From: Candidatus Competibacteraceae bacterium
GTDB lineage: Bacteria; Pseudomonadota; Gammaproteobacteria; Competibacterales; Competibacteraceae
Reading direction: 5' to 3'
Length of the DNA: 36,353 bases
Assembly: GCA_027492875.1 (NCBI GenBank)
Contig: JAPUDV010000134.1
Location: forward strand, 1 to 36,353
Of this stretch, positions 8,755-17,291 are shown piece after piece. Under the pieces are notes generated by a model. That model was given only the letters and a program-made list of their open reading frames with translations. It had not been told where the DNA came from and made no database searches. The position numbers and the translations under genes were made by a program. The first letter of the stretch is position 1, and every line of letters starts with the position of its first letter.

Positions 8755-8760
8755 TGAGGT
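8755..8760 (+). promoter_or_regulatory. Shine-Dalgarno site fixing a GTG start
   Basis: TGAGGT lies 8 nt before the GTG at 8769. It favours that start over the in-frame GTG at 8754, which overlaps the site itself. Confidence 0.65.
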
Positions 8761-8768
8761 ATCGAGAA

Positions 8769-10412
8769 GTGAAAAAATCCCAGTTCTTAAAATCGCCCTT
8801 GACCACGGGGCTCAAAACTGTCTTCTCGATTCTGGCACTGGCGGTCTGTCTGGCGATGGGCAGCGCACAGGCCGCCGACCAGGGCGCGCGTAACCATGCG
8901 CGAGGCGAGTACGACAGCACCACCGCTACCTATGTGGTGGTCGAGGGCGACGATCTGGACGCGATCGGCGAGCGCTTTGAGATTTCCGTGGATGCGCTGA
9001 AGGTGCGGAACAAGCTGCCCTCTGACGAGATCGAGATCGGTAAAAAGCTGCTTGTAGCAGTCGGCGGGGCCAGTGCGCCGTCGCTGACGCCGGAGCAGGC
9101 CAAAGTGATCGCCGAGGAAGCGTATATCTATGGCTACTCGCTCGTGACGATGGAAATGACCCGCCGCGTGATGACCAACGTCGCCGAAACGGAGGGCACC
9201 CGAGGACCCATGGGGCATCTGATTCGAGTTCGCGAGTACCCGACGGCGGCATTCAAGGATGTCACTGCCCCGAACGCTGATACGCTCTACACCACCGCCT
9301 GGATTGACGTGACCAAGGAGCCGTGGGTCTTGAGCCTGCCCGACGCACACGACCGCTACTACCTCTTCCCGATGCTCGATGGCTGGACCGATGTCTTTCA
9401 GGCGCCCGGCAAGCGCACCACCGGCACCGGCTCGCAGAAATACGCCATCACCGGTCCTGGCTGGAAAGGCACGCTTCCCGAGGGGGTGAAGGAGTACAAA
9501 TCGCCGACCGGCCTTGTCTGGTTGCTCGGCCGTATCTACTGCACCGGCACGCCGGAGGACTACGCCGCCGTCCACAAGATGCAGGACGAAGTATCGCTCG
9601 TTCCGCTCAGCGCCTACGGCAAACCGTACACACCGCCACCGGGCAAAGTGGACCCGAGTATCGACATGAAAACCCCGGTGCGCGACCAAGTGAATGCCTT
9701 CGACATCGCCGCCTACTTCAACTTGCTGGCCGCGCTCATGAAGGACAACCCGCCTGCCGAAGCGGATGCCCCGATAGTCGCGAAGATGGCAAAACTCGGC
9801 ATTGCTCCAGGCCAACCGTTCGCGTTCGACAAACTCGATCCCACGGTGCAGGCGGCGCTGAAAGACGTACCCAAGGCAGGATTCGAGAAGATCATGGCGC
9901 ACTTCAAAGAGGCCGGTGAGGCCATCAATGGCTGGGTGTTCACCACCAAGACCGGACTTTATGGCGCCGATTATCTCCAGCGCGCCCTGGTCACGGCGAT
10001 TGGTCTGGGCGCCAACCGTCCGCAGGATGCGGTCTATCCCACTTCGGAAAAGGATGGCGAAGGCCAGCCCTACACCGGCGCGAACCAATACGTCATGCAT
10101 TTCCCGAAAGACCAGTTACCGCCGGTCGATGGCTTCTGGTCGTTGACTATGTATAACGCCGAGTATTTCTTTGCGGCCAATTCGCTCAATCGTTACACGT
10201 TGAGCGCGCGCAATGCCCTCAAGACCCATGCCGATGGATCGGTGGACCTGTACCTGCAACACGAAAACCCCGGTCCCGACAAGGAGTCCAACTGGCTGCC
10301 CGCCCCGTCGGGTAAATTCATTCCGATGCTCCGCCTCTACTGGCCGAAGGAAACACCGCCGTCTATCATCGATGGGACATGGAAGATTCCAGCGGTGCAG
10401 AAAGTCCAGTGA
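8769..10412 (+). CDS. LysM-DUF1254-DUF1214 periplasmic protein
   Basis: A 547-aa exported protein starting at GTG (VKKSQF). The signal peptide ends near residue 37 (SAQA). The shared segment (ADQGARNHARGEYD) and LysM domain (about 55-98, GDDL, IGKKL) follow. The DUF1254 region (about 110-235) has EEAYIYGYSLV, the hallmark APNADTLYTTAWIDV and YYLFPMLDGWTDVF. DUF1214 (about 430-545) has YVMHFPKDQLPPVDGFWSLT, then DKESNWLPAP and MLRLYWPKE at the end. The Asn-x-Asp-Thr motif and ligand-like aromatic residues are typical of the family, whose reaction is not established. It is closer to the next paralogue (10823) than to the one at 4263. An unusually long intergenic region of about 410 nt follows. 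Confidence 0.9.
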   Translation: MKKSQFLKSPLTTGLKTVFSILALAVCLAMGSAQAADQGARNHARGEYDSTTATYVVVEGDDLDAIGERFEISVDALKVRNKLPSDEIEIGKKLLVAVGGASAPSLTPEQAKVIAEEAYIYGYSLVTMEMTRRVMTNVAETEGTRGPMGHLIRVREYPTAAFKDVTAPNADTLYTTAWIDVTKEPWVLSLPDAHDRYYLFPMLDGWTDVFQAPGKRTTGTGSQKYAITGPGWKGTLPEGVKEYKSPTGLVWLLGRIYCTGTPEDYAAVHKMQDEVSLVPLSAYGKPYTPPPGKVDPSIDMKTPVRDQVNAFDIAAYFNLLAALMKDNPPAEADAPIVAKMAKLGIAPGQPFAFDKLDPTVQAALKDVPKAGFEKIMAHFKEAGEAINGWVFTTKTGLYGADYLQRALVTAIGLGANRPQDAVYPTSEKDGEGQPYTGANQYVMHFPKDQLPPVDGFWSLTMYNAEYFFAANSLNRYTLSARNALKTHADGSVDLYLQHENPGPDKESNWLPAPSGKFIPMLRLYWPKETPPSIIDGTWKIPAVQKVQ

Positions 10413-10519
10413 ACCGATGAGTTTGATTGTGAAATGCGCGGACTGCCTCTCACGACCGAGACGAAGGAACACGCCCGGATTCTCAATGGACTGAAGTCGA
10501 ATGATCGGTGTCACTGCAA

Positions 10520-10550
10520 CCCAGGCTATGACTGAAACGCATAGCCTGGG
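10520..10550 (+). terminator. Perfect 11-bp stem, possible terminator
   Basis: CCCAGGCTATG pairs exactly with CATAGCCTGGG around a 9-nt loop. An imperfect outer stem (AATGATCGG with CCCATCATT) extends it. It lies 108 nt past the stop of the 8769 gene. There is no T-run, so it is either a non-canonical terminator or an mRNA-stabilising structure. Confidence 0.5.
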
Positions 10551-10810
10551 AAATCGCCCATCATTGCGTCGTTACGAGGCGGTGGCGCTCACCGCGTGAT
10601 GGCACTTCGCGATATCAAACACGAAATGACCGTAGATCAAGCGTCATAGGCAAGTCTGCTAGAAAATCACAAGTTTTGCACGCAGGGTCTTGGTACGCTT
10701 CCAACAATAAATCGACTACCAGACGCCATGCAAATTCATGTGCAATCTCAACAAGCTAACGCCATCCAGCAACGAATTGCGGTTCTAATAAGCCTCGACC
10801 ATTGTTTCCT

Positions 10811-10814
10811 GGAG
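10811..10814 (+). promoter_or_regulatory. Shine-Dalgarno site deciding the start at 10823
   Basis: GGAG lies 8 nt before ATG 10823. The in-frame TTG at 10802 lies upstream of this site and is therefore not the start. Confidence 0.65.
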
Positions 10815-10822
10815 AAACATCC

Positions 10823-13800
10823 ATGACGAAGCAGTTATCTCCCCAGTTTCATTGGGAGTTGTTCAGGAGTTGGCTTGGTGTCAGCGCGGTTTTGGCCTTG
10901 GTGGTCTGTTTTGCTGCGGACGCCCAGGCCGCCGACACAGGACCGCACCGTCACGCGCAGGGCCAATATGATGCCGCCACCGCTATCTATGGGGTGGTGG
11001 CGGGCGACGACCTGGACGCGATTGCTGAACGCTTCGAGGTCACGGTCGCCGAGTTGAAGGTACGGAATAAGCTCAGCTCCAACGAGATTGATGTAGGTCA
11101 GAAACTGGTGGTGACTACCAGCGCAGCCGAGGAGGGACCAACCGATGCCCTTGCCGAACCCAATGCTATTGCCGAGGAAGCCTATCTCTACGGTTTCCCG
11201 ATGATTGTCGGGTACGACGTGCTGTACAAGTATTTCATCGACTCCAAGTCGGGGCAGTTCAAGGCCCCGATCAACCAGATTCACAACGAGGCGCGGGTGT
11301 TCACGCCCCAGGATACGGGGATCAGTACGCCCAACAGCGACACGCCCTACTCGATGGCATTTCTCGATCTGCGTGCCCAGCCCATGGTGCTGTGCATGCC
11401 CGAGATCGAAAAGGCCCGCTATTACGACGTGCAGCTCGTGGACCTGTACACCGACAACTACGGCTACATGGGCAGCCGCATCACCGGCAATGGCCCGGGT
11501 TGCTACCTGGTTGCCGGACCCGACTGGAAAGGTGAGATGCCTAAAGGCATCGCCAAGGTCTTTCGTAGCGAGACCCAGTTCAGCCTGGTGATCTACCGCA
11601 CCCAGCTCTTCAACCCTGAGGACATGGACAACGTCCAGAAGATCCAATCCGGCTACAAGGTCGAGGCGCTGTCGGCCTTCCTGGGCCAACCCGCGCCCCC
11701 CGCCGCGCCGACCGTCGACTGGCTGAAGTTCGAGCAGGATGGCTTTACCACTCACTTTGCCGAGACTCTCGACTTTTTGCTGCAATTCTGCCCGCCGGTC
11801 GGAACGGCCGAGGTAGAGAAGCCGCTGCGTGAGAAACTCGCCAAGATCGGTATCGGTTCGGGCAAAAAAGCCTCGCACAAGGATCTTCCGCCCGAGGTGA
11901 AAGCCGCGCTTGGATCTGGCGTGAAGGCCGCCTTCGCCAAGATCGGGCAGACCGCCGAGAGTATCGGCACGGACATCAACGGTTGGCATATCGGCGCGGC
12001 AGCCGGCAGCCGCGAATTTTATAACGGCGACTGGGCGCTGCGCGCCGCTGCCGCCAAGCTGGGCATCTACGGTAACAGCGAGGCGGAGGCCGTCTATCCC
12101 TACACCCGCCACGACATGAACGACATGGCCCTCGACGGGAGCAAGCATAGCTATCAGATGACCTTCCCGGCGGGTCAGTTGCCTCCAGTCAACGCCTTCT
12201 GGTCGATCACAATGTACGACGGGCGCACCCAGCTCCTGATCGACAACCCGATCAACCGCTATCTCATCAATTCACCGATGCTGTCGGAGCTGAAGAAGAA
12301 CGCCGATGGTTCGCTCACCATTTATATTCAGAAGGATTCGCCGGGTAAGGATAAGGAGTCCAACTGGCTCCCGGCGCCCGACGGCCCGATGTTCGTCGTG
12401 ATGCGCCTGTACTGGCCAAAGACCGAGGCTCCTTCAGTCTTTCCGCTCGGCAAGGGGAGCTGGCAGCCGCCTGCCCTGGTGCCGGTGGAGAACCGCAACG
12501 CGCTGGACGTGAAGCGCTTCGGCGATAAGTCGCTGGAGAACTTCATCCGCACCGACACGCGCTACGGCCATGACGGCCTGTTTCAAGGCCCACGCGGTTG
12601 GGGTTATTGGAACTACCTTGAATACCCCCGGCCGGTTCAGAACCCCAATCTCTGGCCGGACATGCAGTCGACCTACTTCATCGGTCGCCTGGCGATGCCC
12701 GCTGGTAGCAGTCTGACGCTCCACTACACTTATCCGCACGCCCGCTACTTCCAGTTCGCGCTCTACAAGGCCGAACACGGCACTTTCGTCTCCATCGGCG
12801 AAGACCTCTCGGGGCCACAGATCGAACCCAACCCCGGCTCCACCAACCCGTTTCGGGTCGGTGCCGGCCGGCTCGCCGAGCAGCGTGACTTCACTCTGCG
12901 CATCCTGGCGGATGACTCGCCGAAAGACCCGGTGAAACGCCCGACGAACACCCTGTACGTCGGCAAGGACGGCGGCGAACTGATGTTCGTTAACCGCACC
13001 TATCTCTCCGACCAGGGTAGCGATGGTGCGGGCTGGGGTTCAGCGGATACGCCTACCACGGAAGCCGGACTGCCGACCTACGAAGGCGCCCTCGCCGATG
13101 GGACCCAACTTTCAGCAGAGGAAGTCGTGAAGCAATTCGGTCGACCCATTGAAGGCGCTACCAAACAACCGGTCACCACCGAGCAGTGGGGCATGCTGGT
13201 GAATGCTAAGGGCAACGACCCCGCCCTTGACCCGGCAACTGCGCCGGCGCGCAAGATCCCCAAATGGGAGAAGTATTGGAACATCAAGTACTCGATTCTC
13301 GGCTCATTCAAGACGCCAGAAGAGCGCGCCAAGATCCCCTACGCCAGCGCCATCGACGGCGGCGGCGATCCGGAAACTGAATACATGTTCATCCAGCTCT
13401 CTCGCAAGTTCGGCCCGGTGTACGTGATGCGTGGCAAGATGCCGATTTTCCCCAACACCTACGCCGGCGCGAGCGGCAAGGGTCTGGAGGTGATGCCGGC
13501 GGCGCAGACCCAGTACTGGTCGTTGGTTAGTTGCGAGGCTATGCCGTCCGGGCAGATCGTCGATGCCCTGACCGACATGCAGGCGCCGCTGGACGCGGGC
13601 GGCAATTACACCATCGTCTACAGTCGTAGGGAGGACCGGCCGGCGAATGCGACCCTTGAGAACGGCGTGGCCTGGATCGAGTGGAGCCCGCGCGGCGAAG
13701 GTATCGACGGGCCGAAAAATCGCGAGGACTTCGGCATGTTGATGCTGCGCTTCATCGCTAACGATCCAAGCTGGTCGGAAAGCCCCAGCCATGTGACCAA

Positions 13801-13921
13801 ACCGGGGATGGAGGAAACCGTGATGGGACCTTATTACCCGCGTGGCTACTACACCACGAAAGCGGAATTCGAGGCAGTGGGGCTGAAGAAGCCGGCTACT
13901 GGCGACAGCCAGGTGAAATAA
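10823..13921 (+). CDS. LysM-DUF1254-DUF1214 protein fused to a large C-terminal domain
   Basis: A 1032-aa exported protein, about twice the usual family length. A signal peptide (about 1-37, ending AQA) is followed by ADTGPHRHAQGQYD and LysM (about 52-97, GDDL, VGQKL). DUF1254 (about 115-260) has EEAYLYGFPMIVGYDVLY and STPNSDTPYSMAFLDL. DUF1214 (about 440-540) has YQMTFPAGQLPPVNAFWSIT, DKESNWLPAPDG and MRLYWPK. Residues about 555-1032 form an extra region with GWGYWNYLEYP, DMQSTYFIGRLAMPAGSSL, YPHARYFQFALYK and DFGMLMLRFIAND. Its wording (PHARYF, MLRF) recalls DUF1214-type beta domains, so it may be a second, diverged unit of that kind; that is inference. The propeller gene follows 13 nt after the stop, so the two are probably co-expressed. 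Confidence 0.9.
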   Translation: MTKQLSPQFHWELFRSWLGVSAVLALVVCFAADAQAADTGPHRHAQGQYDAATAIYGVVAGDDLDAIAERFEVTVAELKVRNKLSSNEIDVGQKLVVTTSAAEEGPTDALAEPNAIAEEAYLYGFPMIVGYDVLYKYFIDSKSGQFKAPINQIHNEARVFTPQDTGISTPNSDTPYSMAFLDLRAQPMVLCMPEIEKARYYDVQLVDLYTDNYGYMGSRITGNGPGCYLVAGPDWKGEMPKGIAKVFRSETQFSLVIYRTQLFNPEDMDNVQKIQSGYKVEALSAFLGQPAPPAAPTVDWLKFEQDGFTTHFAETLDFLLQFCPPVGTAEVEKPLREKLAKIGIGSGKKASHKDLPPEVKAALGSGVKAAFAKIGQTAESIGTDINGWHIGAAAGSREFYNGDWALRAAAAKLGIYGNSEAEAVYPYTRHDMNDMALDGSKHSYQMTFPAGQLPPVNAFWSITMYDGRTQLLIDNPINRYLINSPMLSELKKNADGSLTIYIQKDSPGKDKESNWLPAPDGPMFVVMRLYWPKTEAPSVFPLGKGSWQPPALVPVENRNALDVKRFGDKSLENFIRTDTRYGHDGLFQGPRGWGYWNYLEYPRPVQNPNLWPDMQSTYFIGRLAMPAGSSLTLHYTYPHARYFQFALYKAEHGTFVSIGEDLSGPQIEPNPGSTNPFRVGAGRLAEQRDFTLRILADDSPKDPVKRPTNTLYVGKDGGELMFVNRTYLSDQGSDGAGWGSADTPTTEAGLPTYEGALADGTQLSAEEVVKQFGRPIEGATKQPVTTEQWGMLVNAKGNDPALDPATAPARKIPKWEKYWNIKYSILGSFKTPEERAKIPYASAIDGGGDPETEYMFIQLSRKFGPVYVMRGKMPIFPNTYAGASGKGLEVMPAAQTQYWSLVSCEAMPSGQIVDALTDMQAPLDAGGNYTIVYSRREDRPANATLENGVAWIEWSPRGEGIDGPKNREDFGMLMLRFIANDPSWSESPSHVTKPGMEETVMGPYYPRGYYTTKAEFEAVGLKKPATGDSQVK

Positions 13922-13934
13922 TGAGGAAGTCGAT

Positions 13935-15572
13935 ATGAAAAAATCTGCAATCATCAAACTGGTCGCTGCTGCGGTCGTTGTCCTGATCCTGGTCGTCGCA
14001 TATCGGCTGTTCGGGACCGTCGTCGAGCCGAAGATCGAACGCCGTATTGCCGAGGTCGGTCTGACCCCGAACCAGATCGCCGCTCACGGCCCGCTGTCCG
14101 GCGAGGTCAGCCTGTACGCGCAGGAGTGGGCCTGCCAGCAGCAGATCCCCACTCCGGGCTACTACTCTTCGCTGAACGGTGCGGAAATCTCCGACAGCGA
14201 GCGCAGCGGGCTTTTCCCCTGCGCGAGCTTCCTCGGCTCGCGCGACGGCCCGAACAGCGTCTACGCTTGGCGCAGCGCCGACGATTACCCAGGCATCTCG
14301 TACATCAACAACCGCAAACCGGGCGAACTGTACATCGTCGGCGGCGAGTATCCGACCCTCGACGATCCGAACATGGTTGGACCTTTCGTCGCCAAGGCTG
14401 ACGCCACCACCGGCAAACAGATCTGGCGCACCTACCTCGACAACCTCAACGCTTCGGGGCACTGGATCGGCAACGCCAACCTGAACATCCTTCCGAACGG
14501 CAACATCGCCTTCGCTTGGTCGCACTTCATCGCGTTGATCGACGGGGACACGGGTCTGATCCTCAAGACCAACAGCCTGCCTCCGGGCGACGCGCCGATC
14601 GAGGACGTCAACTTCAAGCATCTCACGATCGCCCCCGACGGCACCCTCATCCTCAAGGACCAGACGCGCCCCGTGGGCTGCACGCTGCAGGGCACGATGG
14701 CGATCATCAAGTGCGCAGCGGAAGGCATGAAACAGCCGAACTCGGTGCTGGTTGCAGTCGATCCCCAGACGCTGGACGTGCTCGACTCGCTTCGGCTACC
14801 GGAGCCGGCCCCCTCGCCCCACATCATCGCGCCCTACCACGACAAGATTGCCATCTACATGGGAATGATTAACAGGGTGGCCCGGTACTTCTGGGACCCC
14901 GTGACCAAGAAGCTCTCGACCGACGAAAGCTGGATGATCCAGCCTTTGGCGGAAGGTCAGAATGCCATGACCGCGCCAGCCATGGTCGGCGATTGGGTGG
15001 CAATCCAGACCAATGGCCTCTTTAGCGACAAGAAGGCATCGAGCATCGTGGTGATCCACCAGGATGATGCCAGCCGCGTTCATACGATCTTTCCCTTCGG
15101 CGAGCTGAAGAAGGGTGAGTGGAGTTTCGCACCGCCGAAGAACGGGGCCGATCTGGAGAACGGCATGATCTATTCAGCCGACATGGGTGTACGCAAGGTA
15201 GCCGGCATCCAGATCGACCAGACCACCGGCAAACTGAAGGTAGCCTTCGTGCTCAACGATACGACCACCACCTTCCAGCCACTGATCGGCCCGAAGGACA
15301 AGCGGGTGCTGCTACTGACCAACATGAAGCTCAACGTCGAGAAGGAGCCCATCAAGGCCGCCCTCTTCACCGAGAACTACAAGGAGCAGCTCACCTGGCG
15401 TGAGGCCGCCACCGGCAAGATCCTGGCCGAGTCCGATTTCTTCGAGCCGCTGTCCATCAATGGGCTGACGCCGCCGGGCTTCGGCGGGCGGATCTACTTC
15501 CCGACCGCAGTCGGCAGGGGGTTCTACGTGCTGCAGGTCATGCCGAAGCCTTTGTCCTCATCCGGCAAATAG
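13935..15572 (+). CDS. Membrane-anchored PQQ-like beta-propeller protein
   Basis: A 545-aa protein with one N-terminal membrane helix (about 7-27, KLVAAAVVVLILVVAYRLF) and a large periplasmic part. Repeated beta-propeller blades are visible, for example ATTGKQIWRTYLDNLNASG, HFIALIDGDTGLILKT, SVLVAVDPQTLDVLDSL and AATGKILAESDFF. The Asp-x-x-Thr-Gly turn followed by a hydrophobic strand is typical of PQQ-like or quinoprotein-like repeats. I do not see the residues needed to claim PQQ cofactor binding, so a scaffold or binding role is as likely as a dehydrogenase. Several Cys (WACQQQ, FPCASF, GCTLQG, IKCAAE) could form disulfides. GAGG at 13923-13926 gives 8 nt spacing. It follows the 1032-aa gene by 13 nt and precedes the channel gene by 38 nt. 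Confidence 0.82.
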   Translation: MKKSAIIKLVAAAVVVLILVVAYRLFGTVVEPKIERRIAEVGLTPNQIAAHGPLSGEVSLYAQEWACQQQIPTPGYYSSLNGAEISDSERSGLFPCASFLGSRDGPNSVYAWRSADDYPGISYINNRKPGELYIVGGEYPTLDDPNMVGPFVAKADATTGKQIWRTYLDNLNASGHWIGNANLNILPNGNIAFAWSHFIALIDGDTGLILKTNSLPPGDAPIEDVNFKHLTIAPDGTLILKDQTRPVGCTLQGTMAIIKCAAEGMKQPNSVLVAVDPQTLDVLDSLRLPEPAPSPHIIAPYHDKIAIYMGMINRVARYFWDPVTKKLSTDESWMIQPLAEGQNAMTAPAMVGDWVAIQTNGLFSDKKASSIVVIHQDDASRVHTIFPFGELKKGEWSFAPPKNGADLENGMIYSADMGVRKVAGIQIDQTTGKLKVAFVLNDTTTTFQPLIGPKDKRVLLLTNMKLNVEKEPIKAALFTENYKEQLTWREAATGKILAESDFFEPLSINGLTPPGFGGRIYFPTAVGRGFYVLQVMPKPLSSSGK

Positions 15573-15610
15573 CAAAGCCATCCGATGCCATCGCGGAACT
15601 GAAACACCCC

Positions 15611-16372
15611 ATGAAGCCCGCGCCTAAAACACCAGTCCTCACCGACCCGCCTTCAGGGATGTTCCGTCCATGGGCGGGCCGTTTTCGCTACTCCGCCATC
15701 GAACTGCTGGTGGCATTGTTACTCCTTTTCATGGCCGCCCCCTTTGTGGAGATCCTGCCTCACGGGAAGCTGATCGAATCGATCCTGGTGACGTTGGTCA
15801 TGGTGTCGGCGGTACTGGCCACCGGGGGCAAACGCTGGACTTTGGCGATCACGCTCGCGCTGGTCGCGCCCGCGTTGGCCGGGAAATGGCTCAATCATTT
15901 CGCCCCCAATCTGGTCCCTGCTCCGGTGTTTCTGGTCGCAACCGCAGCGTTTTTCGTCTTTATCGTGGGGCGGTTACTCCGGTTCATTCTCCGTACTCCG
16001 AGGGTGGATGCAAATATACTCTGCGCCGGTCTTGCCGGTTACTTGATGCTGGGAATACTGTGGGTCCCAGCCTACGTGCTAACCGCCCGCCTGACGCCGG
16101 GCGCATTTGCTTTCGCCGCCGGACCTCAAAACGGAAGCGTGATGGAAGGTTTCAACGCCTTCTATTTCAGCTTTATAACCCTCTGCACGGTGGGTTACGG
16201 CGATGTGACTCCGGTTTCCAATGTGGCGCGCATGCTCGTGGTGATGGAAACTATTTCCGGCATTTTTTATATGGCGGTACTGGTGTCCCGCCTGGTGGCG
16301 GTATATTCCACCCAGAATTCGTCCGAACAAACCAAAACATCGGCGACGGATACAGATTCAGAATCCAAATGA
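15611..16372 (+). CDS. Potassium-channel-like membrane protein
   Basis: A 253-aa inner-membrane protein with the canonical selectivity filter TVGYGD at residues 193-198. It has about five or six hydrophobic helices (near 28-48, 56-70, 75-90, 100-122, 138-160 and, after the pore, 205-230). The pore loop lies between the last two, in FNAFYFSFITLCTVGYGDVTP. There is no charged S4-type voltage sensor and no C-terminal RCK/TrkA-N domain; the tail is only about 20 polar residues. It is best described as an ion_trans_2-type potassium channel, selective by homology. The Shine-Dalgarno is weak (GGAA about 12 nt upstream). With the MscS gene at 6045 it is the second channel of the cluster. Confidence 0.88.
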   Translation: MKPAPKTPVLTDPPSGMFRPWAGRFRYSAIELLVALLLLFMAAPFVEILPHGKLIESILVTLVMVSAVLATGGKRWTLAITLALVAPALAGKWLNHFAPNLVPAPVFLVATAAFFVFIVGRLLRFILRTPRVDANILCAGLAGYLMLGILWVPAYVLTARLTPGAFAFAAGPQNGSVMEGFNAFYFSFITLCTVGYGDVTPVSNVARMLVVMETISGIFYMAVLVSRLVAVYSTQNSSEQTKTSATDTDSESK

Positions 16373-16431
16373 GAAGCTTTGAAGAAAGACGCTATCCCCA
16401 TCACCCGGGACGAAACCCGGAGAGGCATACC

Positions 16432-17274
16432 ATGTTGCGGAAAAAGGTATTGAGGGCAGGACGGTGGGCGTTGATCGCTGGCGCTGGCATCCTGGTATCG
16501 GGCGGCGCGGCATCGGCCGCTGGCGTGGACATGTACGACGGGCAATGGCACTACAGCCTTACGCCGTATGCCTGGTTTCCGAACATCTATCAGACGCTTC
16601 AGCTCGACACCCCGTTAGGAGGGGGGAAAACCGTCAACGTCGAGGTCAAGCCGGACAGCTATCTGAGCAACCTGGATTTTGCCCTGATGGGGACCTTCGA
16701 GGCGCGCAAAGGTGATTGGGCGCTGGCGATGGACCTGGTCTACAACGACTTTAGCGGCCAGCGAGGCAAGATCAAAACCGTGCAAGGGCCGGGCGGCAAC
16801 GAGTCGTTACCGGTCGACACGAACGTGAACGTGGACCTCAAGGCGCTGATCTGGGAAGGCATTGGCAGCTACACCGTGGCGCGAAATTCCGCCGGAACGC
16901 TGGACGTGTTCGGTGGCGTTCGCTATCTGGGCCTGAAAGCATCGACCGACTTGAGTTTCTCCGGGCCGGAGGGAGTGCTCGGGCGTTCGGGTGGTAGTTC
17001 CGACAAGCTCAACGTGTGGGATGGGGTCGTCGGCGTGCGCGGCGCGGTGCGGCTCGGCGGCAGCGGCGACTGGTTCGTGCCGTATTACCTCGACATCGGT
17101 GCGGGCAATTACTCGAACTGGACCTGGCAGGGATGGACCGGGATCGGCTATCGCTTCGACTGGGGTGACGTCGAGCTGGTGTACCGCAACCTCTCCTACT
17201 CGACGACCGGCGACGAGATCCTCCAGGATCTGCGCATGGCCGGCCCCGCATTGGGCGCTACTTTCCGCTGGTAG
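16432..17274 (+). CDS. Outer-membrane beta-barrel protein
   Basis: A 280-aa exported protein, start set by GGAGAGG at 16419-16425 (6 nt spacing). The signal peptide is about 1-30 (ending ASA). The mature part is rich in alternating aromatic strands (WHYSLTPYAWFPNIYQTL, LDFALMGTFEARKGDWALAM, WFVPYYLDIGAGNYSNWTWQ, VELVYRNLSYS) and ends in a C-terminal Trp (ATFRW), the usual signal for outer-membrane insertion by Bam. Eight or more strands are plausible. I see no porin-specific signature; proteins like this are generally annotated as hypothetical outer-membrane proteins. It is the last gene of the + strand envelope cluster, 59 nt after the channel. Confidence 0.85.
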   Translation: MLRKKVLRAGRWALIAGAGILVSGGAASAAGVDMYDGQWHYSLTPYAWFPNIYQTLQLDTPLGGGKTVNVEVKPDSYLSNLDFALMGTFEARKGDWALAMDLVYNDFSGQRGKIKTVQGPGGNESLPVDTNVNVDLKALIWEGIGSYTVARNSAGTLDVFGGVRYLGLKASTDLSFSGPEGVLGRSGGSSDKLNVWDGVVGVRGAVRLGGSGDWFVPYYLDIGAGNYSNWTWQGWTGIGYRFDWGDVELVYRNLSYSTTGDEILQDLRMAGPALGATFRW

Positions 17275-17291
17275 GGAGCGAGCCGACATCC

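Larger units (their letters stand above)
10413..10822. other. Long intergenic region with a strong hairpin
   Basis: These 410 bases lie between two same-strand LysM-DUF1254 genes and contain no believable gene. The clearest element is the hairpin at 10520-10550. The remainder is slightly less GC-rich than its neighbours and should hold a promoter for the 10823 gene, but I see no convincing -35/-10 pair. Confidence 0.6.

Noticed and set aside
13935..15572. Calling the propeller a PQQ-dependent dehydrogenase
   Set aside because: Blades are visible but I cannot identify the PQQ- and Ca-binding residues or the vicinal Cys pair, so only the fold is claimed.
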